Part shown: in pieces, positions 24,878-33,215 of the stretch
Position numbering within the stretch: the stretch's first letter is position 1
Layout: the number at the start of each line of letters is the position of its first letter
DNA from: JBAZGG01 sp041653015
Lineage (GTDB): Bacteria > Bacillota_I > Bacilli_A > RFN20 > CAG-826
Reading direction: 5' to 3'
Assembly: GCA_041653015.1 (NCBI GenBank)
Contig: JBAZGG010000006.1
Span: 1-64,000 of the forward strand
DNA length: 64,000 nucleotides
Position numbers and translations under genes: made by a program
The notes under the pieces: generated by a model
What the model was told of the DNA's origin: nothing
The model's input: only the letters and a program-made list of their open reading frames with translations
The model's database searches: none

Positions 24878-26164
24878 GATGGCACTCCAGATTTTATCAG
24901 CGTAAGTTGGATGATCAATGAATGGATTTCGATTGCCTTGTCGCGAATAAGCGGTTTCATTTCTCGTCTTTTCTTCTTGGCTCACTGGGTCTGAGGCATT
25001 CCATTCTCTGAGCATTTTAACGCACTGCGAAGTTGAACGAGGACCTAATACGTTTATGAACGATAGAGAACCTGTAATTCCGCTCGTCTGCGTTCCACCG
25101 ACTTCGCTAGAGTAGTGGATGTATACATACATAATAATTCTTGCGACATCGCCTTTGATCGAACTAGCTGGTTCAAAAGTGCCATAGGTTCCGCCATAGG
25201 TTGAGTATTTGCAACTTCCTCCGCGAGAATTAGGAATCGTGCTGACGCTTCCGTAAGCTAATCCGATGAAGTTTGAACCGCGCGCCGAATTATACGTGCT
25301 CAACGTCGCTCTGATGTGATGGATATCAGATCCGGCGTACGATGTGCCGTATAGTTTGTTTGATTTGCCTTGTGGCCAGACGTGTTCCTTGTTGAATGAT
25401 GATGAGGAGGTTCCACTATAAAAGCAATTGATTTTTGAACCATTTCCATCCGCTGTTTTTAAAGTTGAATCGAGTGAACCATACGAGACGTATGTGCTGT
25501 GTGTGCTCATCATTAAATTGTGGAGACTTGTCGCTAAAGCTGTTCCGGTTTGAGTGCCGATTGAACTGTAGTATGTTCCAGAATAAGTTTCAGCGGTGGT
25601 GTAATCAGCGCCAACAAATGGTTGCACTCCTCCATCGGTGCGACTTTCTAAATAGCCTTGAATCTCGGATTGATAACCGCCGTAATATAGATACCAACCC
25701 ACCATTGTGATGGTGTCTCCAGGCTTTACGCTAGTCGCACCAAAAGTTCTCAATGATGAATAAGTTAGAGTTGATGAATTATATGAAAAGCAATTCGGTG
25801 TTGAGTCTAGTCCCCAGCACAATATGGAACCGGTGCTATCGGTGATGTCAAAATTGCCATAGGAGTCATTGACAATTTGCTGAACGACACCAGTGATGCG
25901 ATACAGATTTTTTGTATCATTTGACTTTTTGGCATTCAGAGAGGAGATTGTGGCGTTTTTCGGAGTGGGTAGAGTCGAAGGAACAGAAGTCGGAGTGCTC
26001 GTCGAAGTTGAAGATGAAGTGCTGGGTGAAACAGAAAGAGAAGTCGACACATCATCTGAGGCGTTTGAATCTTGCGGAGTAGATTCAGGAGAATTCTGCT
26101 GGCAAGAGGCTAATAGTAAACAGAGAATTAAGGTAATTCCAAAGGTGTATTTTGTTTTTTTCAT
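24875..26164 (-). CDS. Extracellular endonuclease I family lipoprotein with OB-fold domain
   Basis: The start MKKTKYTFGI gives a lipoprotein signal with lipobox LLASC (Cys near residue 21); eight extra codons upstream are possible but would spoil the signal. A Ser/Thr-rich linker (about 35-70) leads to an OB-fold domain (YRITGVVQQI, residues about 85-180), then the nuclease domain with the endonuclease I motif FNKEHVWPQG followed by SDIHHIRATL and N-SARG. The His/Asn pairs bind Mg2+ and cut DNA. It is probably anchored on the outer face of the membrane, for nucleotide scavenging (compare deoD and tdk in this window) or DNA turnover. No strong ribosome site is visible. Confidence 0.82.
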   Translation of the reverse strand: MKKTKYTFGITLILCLLLASCQQNSPESTPQDSNASDDVSTSLSVSPSTSSSTSTSTPTSVPSTLPTPKNATISSLNAKKSNDTKNLYRITGVVQQIVNDSYGNFDITDSTGSILCWGLDSTPNCFSYNSSTLTYSSLRTFGATSVKPGDTITMVGWYLYYGGYQSEIQGYLESRTDGGVQPFVGADYTTAETYSGTYYSSIGTQTGTALATSLHNLMMSTHSTYVSYGSLDSTLKTADGNGSKINCFYSGTSSSSFNKEHVWPQGKSNKLYGTSYAGSDIHHIRATLSTYNSARGSNFIGLAYGSVSTIPNSRGGSCKYSTYGGTYGTFEPASSIKGDVARIIMYVYIHYSSEVGGTQTSGITGSLSFINVLGPRSTSQCVKMLREWNASDPVSQEEKTRNETAYSRQGNRNPFIDHPTYADKIWSAI

Positions 26165-26238
26165 ATAAATGAGTTTAACATTATTCACAAATATTTTGAA
26201 TGCAAAATTTTTTCTTAAGAAGTAAAATAAAATCTATC

Positions 26239-26266
26239 TTGAAAAAACGTGATATATTGTTATATC
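26239..26266 (+). promoter_or_regulatory. Promoter of the tRNA-Thr/tRNA-Val unit
   Basis: TTGAAA (26239-26244), 16-nt spacer, TATATC (26261-26266). The -10 lies in a small perfect palindrome, GATATA TTGT TATATC. Confidence 0.45.
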
Positions 26267-26295
26267 ATAAGTAAGCCGTCTTTAAGACCCCGGTT

Positions 26296-26372
26296 GCCGA
26301 CTTAGCTCAACCTGGTAGAGCAACTGAATCGTAATCAGTAGGTTGTAGGTTCAATTCCTATAGTCGGCACCA
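26296..26372 (+). tRNA. tRNA-Thr (anticodon CGT)
   Basis: Acceptor GCCGACT/AGTCGGC, anticodon stem ACTGA/TCAGT with loop ATCGTAA (CGT), T-loop GTTCAATTC, encoded CCA. It is followed 17 bases later by tRNA-Val. Confidence 0.95.
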
Positions 26373-26389
26373 CATTTGATGACCAGCCT

Positions 26390-26465
26390 GGATGTTTAGC
26401 TCAGCTGGGAGAGCATCTGTTTGACGTACAGAAGGTCGGGGGTTCGATCCCCTCAGCATCCACCA
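26390..26465 (+). tRNA. tRNA-Val (anticodon GAC)
   Basis: Acceptor GGATGTT/AGCATCC, anticodon stem TCTGT/ACAGA with loop TTGACGT (GAC), T-loop GTTCGATCC, encoded CCA. Confidence 0.95.
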
Positions 26466-26476
26466 AAAAGCATACT

Positions 26477-26506
26477 AGCAGCATCGCGCTGCTTTTTCTT
26501 TTCTTT
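26477..26506 (+). terminator. Intrinsic terminator after the tRNAs
   Basis: AGCAGC/GCTGCT (6 bp, loop ATCGC) followed by TTTTCTTTTCTTT. Confidence 0.75.
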
Positions 26507-26574
26507 ACGTCTTCATTTGTCAAATAATGTAATATTCTCTACAATGTAGAATGTAAATATACTGGAGGATGCAT

Positions 26575-27435
26575 ATGAAAACTGCCTCGGTGGGATTTTT
26601 AGTGGTTTCGTTTTTATCATTGCTATTTGGTGCCACGATCGTTATTCTCGCCAATATTCTTTTGAGTGCGGGATTATCGCTTGAAGTGATAGTGGATGAA
26701 TTGACAAAAATTTTCACATTAGCTGAAAATTATAGCCTCATTTCTATCATTGTTTATATCGCTGTGGTCCTCTTCTCTTTATTAGCTATCGGAATATTTG
26801 TTCTCGCTATCGTTAAGAATAAAAAAGGATATATCGCTCTATCTATTCTCTCACTATTGCCTATTTCTGGTTTTTTATTAGGGGCTGTCATCCTGTCATA
26901 TAGCTTATTTAGCGATAGTGTCCCCTTGTTCGCTTTTGCGGCTTATTTAGTCGGCTATTGGTCTTTGCTTGCTGTCACCGGCTTCTTCATTCTTCTCTCT
27001 CTTTTAGTCGCCTTTTTTGGTCTGCTCTTTCTGAAGAAAGAACCGAAAGAAAAAATTGCTTCAGTGACCCCTGCGCCCAATCCAAAACTAGTCGATGCTA
27101 CTCCTGCTTCGGTGAAGCCTGCTGAAGTAGAGGTTAAAGTTGCCGAGGAAAAGAAACTGATCGTTCCCGAAGTCGAACAAGTAATCGTCGTAAATAGCGC
27201 TCCTTTTCAAGAAGCAGAGCCAACCACCACGAACACATCTGATAGCACAGCCGTCTATCACATCTCGCAAAGAAAAGATTTGAACAAATGGCAAGTCAAA
27301 AAAAATCAAGCTGAAAAGGCCATTAAATTATTTGTTACACAAAAAGAAGCCATTGAATATGCTGAAGGACTTGCAAAAAGTCAAGGTGGTTCAATAAGAG
27401 TCCACGGCATGGACGGCAAAATTCGCAAAAATTAA
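26575..27435 (+). CDS. Four-helix membrane protein with C-terminal DUF2188-like domain
   Basis: Four hydrophobic helices occupy residues 1-155. A proline/acid-rich linker (about 160-225) leads to a 60-residue C-terminal domain: VYHISQRKDLNKWQVK, a helix with EAIEYAEGLAKSQGGSI, and RVHGMDGKIRKN. This is the DUF2188 pattern (YHV-x-W-V, A-x-LA-x-GG, HGxDGxI). GGAGG stands 6 nt before the ATG at 26575; an ATG at 26569 overlaps that site. The soluble domain is presumably cytoplasmic. Function is unknown; DUF2188 proteins are small, widespread and uncharacterised. Confidence 0.7.
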   Translation: MKTASVGFLVVSFLSLLFGATIVILANILLSAGLSLEVIVDELTKIFTLAENYSLISIIVYIAVVLFSLLAIGIFVLAIVKNKKGYIALSILSLLPISGFLLGAVILSYSLFSDSVPLFAFAAYLVGYWSLLAVTGFFILLSLLVAFFGLLFLKKEPKEKIASVTPAPNPKLVDATPASVKPAEVEVKVAEEKKLIVPEVEQVIVVNSAPFQEAEPTTTNTSDSTAVYHISQRKDLNKWQVKKNQAEKAIKLFVTQKEAIEYAEGLAKSQGGSIRVHGMDGKIRKN

Positions 27436-27496
27436 AACCGTTTTAATATATCGATCTGTTTGAAAGCATCTCGCTAATGCTATAAGATTTAAATAT

Positions 27497-27570
27497 GCAT
27501 CCGTAGTTCAGTGGCAGAACACTAGCTTCCCAAGCTAGTTATACGGGTTCGATTCCCGCCGGGTGCTCCA
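27497..27570 (+). tRNA. tRNA-Gly (anticodon CCC)
   Basis: Acceptor GCATCCG/CGGGTGC (one T-G), anticodon stem CTAGC/GCTAG with loop TTCCCAA (CCC), T-loop GTTCGATTC, discriminator T and encoded CCA. Confidence 0.95.
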
Positions 27571-27751
27571 TTTATAAACTGATGCTTTGATACAATAGTA
27601 TTGAAGCTTTTTTATATATTAAAGCAATAACATTGCGATGACAAAATAATATATTTTCCTATTAGATTTTTAGTATTTGGATAATTCATGTTTAATAACG
27701 AAATGAGCTTTAAAAACACACTCATAATAGGAAAGCTGCCACCGAGTTTTC

Positions 27752-27780
27752 TTGCTAATTTGTCGATTTTGGCATATAAC
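27752..27780 (+). promoter_or_regulatory. Promoter of the P2C ATPase-RCK operon
   Basis: TTGCTA (27752-27757), 17-nt spacer, TATAAC (27775-27780), giving a leader of about 20 nt to ATG 27807 with a GGTGAT ribosome site. Confidence 0.55.
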
Positions 27781-27806
27781 AATTCTCAGGCTTGTGGGTG
27801 ATATTT

Positions 27807-30626
27807 ATGAGTGAGAATGGCAAAGAAGAAAAGAGTTTAATCAATATATATAAGCAGACAGTCAATGATTCACTGTCATCTTTTTCTTCGAGACTCGCCG
27901 GGTTGAGCGCACAAGAAGTAAAAGATAATGCTTTAAAATATGGCAAAAATATTATCAGCGAGCGCAAAGGCAAGCCGATGATTCTCGTTTTTTTAAAGAA
28001 TTTCGCCTCATTGATGGCCATTTTGCTGTGGATTAGTGGCATCGTTGCCTTCATCGGCGGAATGCCTGAACTGGCCATCGCCATTTGGCTCGTAAATATA
28101 ATCAATGGTCTATTTAGTTTTTGGCAGGAGTTCCGCGCTAACAAAGCGACGCAAGCTTTAAAAAAGATGCTGGTTTCATATGTTCGCGTGATTCGCGATG
28201 GAAAAGAAACGCAGATTCTTTCTGAAGATGTTGTGCCTGGTGATATCATCATCATCTCTGAAGGCGACAAAATTACTGCTGATGCGAGATTGATAATCAC
28301 TAACGATTTTCAAGTTGACCAATCGACTTTAACAGGTGAATCAAACCCTATAAGAAAAACGCACGAGCCCGTATATACAGAAGGATTGGCAAACTTTGAA
28401 GTTCCAAATATTGTTTTTGCTGGCACGAGCGCTTCGAGCGGAAGCGCGAAAGCGGTGGTGTTCTCGACAGGAATGAGCACTGAATTTGGCAAAATCGCCA
28501 AATTGACACAATCCATGAAAGAGGAGCTCAGCCCATTGCAATTAGAATTGAATAAACTCACTAAGCAAATCTCTTTAATCGCTTTTGGCATCGGCGTGAT
28601 TTTCTTTCTCGTTGCCTTTTTCTTCGTTAAAGACCCTTTTTCAAAATCCTTTATTTTTGCATTGGGCATGATCGTGGCATTTATTCCAGAAGGATTATTG
28701 CCCACGGTTACCCTTTCGTTGGCCATGGCGGTGCAACGCATGTCAAAAGAGCACGCTTTGGTAAAGCGTTTGTCCGCAGTTGAAACGCTCGGCTGCACTT
28801 CGGTGATATGTTCTGACAAGACGGGAACGCTCACGCAGAATGAGATGACGGTCAGCAACATATATCTCCCAAATCGAAAATTTGAAGTCACCGGTCTCGG
28901 CTATGCTCCCATCGGTTCGATACTCGAAAATGATAAACAGGTTACCGCTTTTGACAATAAAGATTTAAAAACTCTTCTAGTCGCTGCTGGGCTGTGCAGC
29001 AACGCCAAGTTGATCTCTCCAAACAAAGAGACGAACAAATACACCGTTCTCGGCGATCCCACTGAAGCTTGTCTGCTCGTCGTTGCAGAAAAAGCTAACA
29101 TAAATTTAGAAGAAGAAAGCAACATTTCTCCTCGTATAAGAGAGCTCTCTTTCGATTCATCTCGTAAAAGGATGTCGACGATTCATCAGCTATCCACTCC
29201 GATTGATGGATGCAACAGGATAGTTTATGTAAAAGGCGCACCAAAAGAAGTTCTTGAACTATGTTCATCAATTTTAATCAATGGAAAAGTAAGTGCGATG
29301 TCCATCGAGGCAAAAAACGAAATCATGAAAGAAAATGATCAATATGCTCGCAATGGACTTCGCGTTCTCGCAGTCGCTTATCGCTTGCTTCCAAAAGATG
29401 GGAGCATGCCTGTTCTGTTAAGCGCGTTCACTCCCGATGTCGTAGAGCAGCAACTCACGTTTGTGGGGCTTGTGATCATGGCGGATCCTCCACGTCCAGA
29501 AGTCGCAGCAGCAGTAGAGCTTTGCCATAGAGCCAACATTCGCATAATCATGATTACAGGGGACTATGGATTGACCGCCGAAAGCATCGCAAAGCGCATT
29601 GGTATAGTCAAAGGAAACTCTCCGCGCGTGATATCCGGAAATGAATTGGTTACCATCGATAAAGAATCCTTAAAAGAAGCTTTAAAAGGTGAAGTTATTT
29701 TCGCTCGTGTCGCCCCTGAACAAAAGTACTCCATCGTGTGCACTCTTCAAGAGATGGGCGAAATAGTGGCGGTGACGGGTGATGGAGTCAATGACGCTCC
29801 AGCGCTTAAAAAGGCTGATATCGGTGTAGCGATGGGCATCTCTGGTACCGATGTCGCTAAAGAGGCGGCTGATATGATCTTAACCGATGATAATTTCGCT
29901 TCGATTGTGAGAGCTATCGAAGAAGGAAGAACAGTATATAACAACATCCGTAAATTCTTGATTTATATTCTTAATTCAAATATGTCAGAAGGTGCGCCAT
30001 CAGTGGCCTTTCTTCTCTCACAAGGTCTGATTCCATTACCGCTGACCATCATGCAGATTTTAATGGTGGATTTAGGCACGGACATGATGCCTGCTCTCGG
30101 CCTTGGAACCGAAATGCCTGAACCAGGAGTTATGAATCAGCCACCTCGCAAGAAAAAAGATAGCCTTCTCGATAAGAGAACGATGATAATTTCCTTTCTT
30201 TGGTATGGCCTTTTAGCATCAGTCGTTTCAATGGGTGCGTATTTCTTTGTAAACTGGTTGAATGGTTGGCCGAATGTCCCTCTAGCTGGACCGGACACCA
30301 TTGTTTATCGACAAGCTACGACAATGACGCTCGCTTCCATCGTCTTCTGCCAAGTGGGTATGGTCTTTAATTGCCGCACAAAAAATGAATCGGTCTTCAA
30401 AATTGGAATATTTAGTAATCGTCGAGTGATATACGGCGTCATCTTTGAAATTGCTCTGCTAAGTGTTATTATTTATACGCCTTTCTTTCAGACGATATTT
30501 AACACTGCGCCAATAGGTTGGGCCGATTGGATCTTCCTAATTTTTATTCCTCTTCCGATCATCGCTATAGAGGAACTTCGCAAACTCATCGCTCGTAAAT
30601 TCTTTTCTAAAAAAGGAGGAAAGTAA
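27807..30626 (+). CDS. P2C-type (Na+/K+-ATPase-like) cation ATPase
   Basis: The P-type ATPase landmarks are complete: LTGESNPI, CSDKTGTLTQNEM with phosphorylated Asp near 337, MADPPRPEV, TGDYGLTAESIA and GDGVNDAPALKKADIG. TM4 reads PEGLLPTVT and TM6 MVDLGTDMMPALGLGTE, the PEGLLATVT and DLGTDM pattern of Na+/K+ and H+/K+ pumps (P2C), unlike the P2A pump at 22105. About 940 residues with C-terminal helices. No beta subunit is encoded nearby. Two TrkA-like proteins follow within 3 and 12 bases, so a role in Na+ export or K+ homeostasis is likely. ATG 27807 is chosen over the TTG/GTG codons upstream because of GGTGAT spacing. Confidence 0.85.
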   Translation: MSENGKEEKSLINIYKQTVNDSLSSFSSRLAGLSAQEVKDNALKYGKNIISERKGKPMILVFLKNFASLMAILLWISGIVAFIGGMPELAIAIWLVNIINGLFSFWQEFRANKATQALKKMLVSYVRVIRDGKETQILSEDVVPGDIIIISEGDKITADARLIITNDFQVDQSTLTGESNPIRKTHEPVYTEGLANFEVPNIVFAGTSASSGSAKAVVFSTGMSTEFGKIAKLTQSMKEELSPLQLELNKLTKQISLIAFGIGVIFFLVAFFFVKDPFSKSFIFALGMIVAFIPEGLLPTVTLSLAMAVQRMSKEHALVKRLSAVETLGCTSVICSDKTGTLTQNEMTVSNIYLPNRKFEVTGLGYAPIGSILENDKQVTAFDNKDLKTLLVAAGLCSNAKLISPNKETNKYTVLGDPTEACLLVVAEKANINLEEESNISPRIRELSFDSSRKRMSTIHQLSTPIDGCNRIVYVKGAPKEVLELCSSILINGKVSAMSIEAKNEIMKENDQYARNGLRVLAVAYRLLPKDGSMPVLLSAFTPDVVEQQLTFVGLVIMADPPRPEVAAAVELCHRANIRIIMITGDYGLTAESIAKRIGIVKGNSPRVISGNELVTIDKESLKEALKGEVIFARVAPEQKYSIVCTLQEMGEIVAVTGDGVNDAPALKKADIGVAMGISGTDVAKEAADMILTDDNFASIVRAIEEGRTVYNNIRKFLIYILNSNMSEGAPSVAFLLSQGLIPLPLTIMQILMVDLGTDMMPALGLGTEMPEPGVMNQPPRKKKDSLLDKRTMIISFLWYGLLASVVSMGAYFFVNWLNGWPNVPLAGPDTIVYRQATTMTLASIVFCQVGMVFNCRTKNESVFKIGIFSNRRVIYGVIFEIALLSVIIYTPFFQTIFNTAPIGWADWIFLIFIPLPIIAIEELRKLIARKFFSKKGGK

Positions 30627-30628
30627 GG

Positions 30629-31279
30629 ATGAAAGTAATCATAGTAGGCTGTGGTAAATTAGGTTCTGGCTTGGCTATCAATCTATCAAAAAGAGGTCAT
30701 GAGGTCACTGTTATCGACAATAGAGTTGAAACTTTTGAATTGCTCGGGAAAGATTTTAAAGGCGAAACGATTGTCGGCGTGGGCTTCGATAAGGATGTGT
30801 TAGTAAAAGCACATATTCTTAATGCGGATGCTCTTGTAGCTTGTAGCAGCAATGATGACGCCAATGCCTTGATCGGGCGCATTTCAAAAAATATCTATAA
30901 AGTTCCAACGGTTATATCGCGTCTATATGATACTCGCAGCGCGGAGATTTATCGCACGTTGGGTTTGCAGACGATTTCGACGACCACTTGGGGAGTGACG
31001 AGAGTAGTTGAAATGCTCAGCTATTCACAACTCGATAGCGTTTTGAGCGTCGGAAACAATAACGTTGAAATAATCAGGATTGATACTCCTGCTCTGTTAA
31101 TCGGCAAAACGGTCAATGAAATATATTCTATCGGTGAATTTCAAGCCGTGGCTATCAGCAGGGAGAATACAACTTTTATTCCCACACTTGGAACTGCACT
31201 GCAGAAAAATGATGTCATCTATATTTCTGTTATGGCTTCTTCAATAAAAAAATTGAAATCTATACTCGGATTATATTAA
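30629..31279 (+). CDS. TrkA-like RCK regulatory protein 1
   Basis: This two-domain K+-channel/transporter regulator has an N-terminal Rossmann (RCK_N) fold with VGCGKLGSGLAINL and the acidic VIDNR end of the second strand (residues 1-130), and an RCK_C domain (about 140-216). At 216 residues it has the usual KtrA/TrkA length. The family binds nucleotides (NAD/ATP) through RCK_N and gates a membrane partner; in several Bacillota RCK_C also binds c-di-AMP. It starts 3 bases after the P2C ATPase stop with AAAGGAGG inside the ATPase end. No TrkH/KtrB channel is adjacent, so the partner is unclear. Confidence 0.85.
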   Translation: MKVIIVGCGKLGSGLAINLSKRGHEVTVIDNRVETFELLGKDFKGETIVGVGFDKDVLVKAHILNADALVACSSNDDANALIGRISKNIYKVPTVISRLYDTRSAEIYRTLGLQTISTTTWGVTRVVEMLSYSQLDSVLSVGNNNVEIIRIDTPALLIGKTVNEIYSIGEFQAVAISRENTTFIPTLGTALQKNDVIYISVMASSIKKLKSILGLY

Positions 31280-31291
31280 GGAGGAAAAAAC

Positions 31292-31954
31292 ATGAAAGTT
31301 TTAATTATTGGTGGTGGACAAGTCGGATTATATATCGCTAAACTCCTCTTGAGTAATAATTGTGAAGTCAAAGTCATCGAAAATAGAGATGGATCAGTGG
31401 CCAAACTTAAAAAGGCTCTTCCTGAAGGAACTGTTGTTGTCGGCAGCGGATCAGATCCAAATATTCTTGAATCGTGTGGAATCGGCGATGCTGATGTTGT
31501 GGCCGCCGTTACAGGAGCAGATGAAACAAATCTTGTCGCGGCGACAATCGCTAAATTTGAATTTGGTGTTCCGCGCGTAATAGCTAATGTTAACAATCCA
31601 TCTAATGCCTGGCTCTTTAACGCGAGTATGGGAGTGGATGTCACGCTCAATCAAGCTGATTTGATGGCTCACATCGTCATCGAAGAGATGGATTTAAAAA
31701 ATATGATGACGCTCATGAAAATGAATCATGGCAATTTTTCTATCGTTCAAGTCAAGGTTTCAGCTAATTCGCGAGCAGTCAATAAAGATATCAAGGATTT
31801 AGATCTCCCTGCACAAGCGGTGCTATTCGCTATCTATCGAGGCGAGAATGTTCTTATTCCTCGCGGGAATACCACTATTTGTAGCGGAGATGATGTCTTG
31901 GCCTTCACCGATGATGAGGGAAAGATTAGAATCAATGATTTATTTGGCAACTAA
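31292..31954 (+). CDS. TrkA-like RCK regulatory protein 2
   Basis: A second TrkA/KtrA-type protein (220 residues) in the same operon: IIGGGQVGLYIAKLLLS with VIENR at the end of strand 2, and a C-terminal RCK_C domain. It differs enough from its neighbour (about 25-30% by eye) to act as a distinct subunit. AAGGAGG stands 8 bases before the ATG. Two RCK genes behind an ATPase, with no channel gene in sight, raise the possibility that a heteromeric RCK ring serves the pump or a distant K+ channel. The transcript probably ends after this gene; no clear hairpin was found. Confidence 0.85.
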   Translation: MKVLIIGGGQVGLYIAKLLLSNNCEVKVIENRDGSVAKLKKALPEGTVVVGSGSDPNILESCGIGDADVVAAVTGADETNLVAATIAKFEFGVPRVIANVNNPSNAWLFNASMGVDVTLNQADLMAHIVIEEMDLKNMMTLMKMNHGNFSIVQVKVSANSRAVNKDIKDLDLPAQAVLFAIYRGENVLIPRGNTTICSGDDVLAFTDDEGKIRINDLFGN

Positions 31955-32143
31955 TAATTCGAATTTCTAAATTATTTTTATCGATGCAACAATGATGTGC
32001 TATCTTTTTTTGGAATCGTTTCATTTGATGCGTATTTTTAACTCATCAACCGCGCTTTAGAAATTGATATATCTATGATAAGATATAAATTGTATAGCGA
32101 TTTGCTCATATGAATTATTTAGAAATAAAAAGGATTTTATAAT

Positions 32144-33124
32144 ATGAAAACTATCGGTTTTATCATCAGCGATAAAGAATCGGAAAAGCGTCGCGCTGCT
32201 CTCCCTTCTGATCTAGCAAAAAATGTTCACAATCTAGATTTTGTCTATATTGAAAAAAATTATGGAAAAGTGTTGGGTCTCTCTGATGACGAATATCGAC
32301 GCATCGGCTGTCACGTTGTTTCGCGGAAAGAAGTGATGAAGCAAGACATCCTTTGCGATCCAAAAGTGGGCGATGCTAAATATCTAAGAAAAATCACGAA
32401 TAAAACTGTTTTTGGATGGATACATGCTGTTCAGAATAAAGAGATTTCGGATGCGATAGTCGATGGAAGGAATACAGGCATTGCCTGGGAAAATATGTTT
32501 GAGAGCGATAAGCACACCTTTTATCGCAATAATCAACTCGCCGGAGAAGCGGCTTGCTTGCATGCCTTTATTCATCACGGCTCATTACCAGCGGGCAAAA
32601 AAGTGGCGTTATTAGGTTTCGGCAATGTCGCCCATGGAGCATATGATGTCTTGACTGCTCTAGGAGCCAAAGTCGATATTTATCGAAGGAATCAAGAGCA
32701 GGAATTCAAAGATAACATAGCTAATTACGATGTCATAGTTAATGGCATTTTATGGGATGTGAAAAGAACAGATCACATCATTTATAAAACGGATTTAAAA
32801 AGGATGAAGCCAAATTGTTTGATAATCGATATTTCGTGTGATCGCCATGGTGGAATTGAATCTTCCATCCCAACGACGATTGAAAATCCGATATATGTCG
32901 TTGATGGTGTGACGCATTATGCTGTCGACCATACGCCTACTTTAGTTTATCGTGAGGCTAGTGCGAGCATTTCGAAAGCGATAGCCCCTTTTCTCGATCA
33001 ACTGATTGAAGGAAAATTTGGAGAAGTATTGAAACAAGCTTTGATAATAGATAGAGGAAAAATTATCGATAAGAGAATAATCGAATTCCAAGCGAGTCAC
33101 CGAAAATCAGAATCTTCTAAATAA
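32144..33124 (+). CDS. N5-(carboxyethyl)ornithine synthase-like dehydrogenase
   Basis: The protein belongs to the alanine dehydrogenase/PNT family. The N-terminal domain starts KTIGFIISDKESEKRRAALP, closely resembling lactococcal N5-(1-carboxyethyl)ornithine synthase, and the Rossmann domain has LLGFGNVAHGAYDVLTALGA (about residue 155). Known members reductively condense an amino acid side-chain amine with pyruvate using NADPH. The length of 326 is close to the usual 310-320. AAAGGATT precedes the ATG. The next gene is an ATP-grasp ligase, which could couple such an opine-like product to another group (inference). Confidence 0.7.
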   Translation: MKTIGFIISDKESEKRRAALPSDLAKNVHNLDFVYIEKNYGKVLGLSDDEYRRIGCHVVSRKEVMKQDILCDPKVGDAKYLRKITNKTVFGWIHAVQNKEISDAIVDGRNTGIAWENMFESDKHTFYRNNQLAGEAACLHAFIHHGSLPAGKKVALLGFGNVAHGAYDVLTALGAKVDIYRRNQEQEFKDNIANYDVIVNGILWDVKRTDHIIYKTDLKRMKPNCLIIDISCDRHGGIESSIPTTIENPIYVVDGVTHYAVDHTPTLVYREASASISKAIAPFLDQLIEGKFGEVLKQALIIDRGKIIDKRIIEFQASHRKSESSK

Positions 33125-33192
33125 CAATCGCTTATTATTATTTAAAATAATAAAATAGATTATAGTATCATATAGTAATAACAATCGCTTAT
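33122..33192 (+). repeat. 14-bp direct repeat flanking an AT-rich palindrome
   Basis: TAACAATCGCTTAT occurs at 33122-33135 and again at 33179-33192. Between the copies lies an AT-only inverted repeat (TTATTATTT/AAAATAATAA). The second copy is just upstream of the ATP-grasp gene, so these may be regulator-binding sites. Confidence 0.5.
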
Positions 33193-33215
33193 CGAGATTG
33201 TGTTGGAGAGAAATC

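Noticed and set aside
27690..27751. Possible riboswitch (AGGAAA...TTTTCT hairpin with a GCTGCCACCGAG loop) before the P2C ATPase
   Set aside because: A good promoter (TTGCTA-17-TATAAC, 27752-27780) lies downstream of it, so the hairpin would not be in the main transcript, and the sequence matches no riboswitch I recognise.
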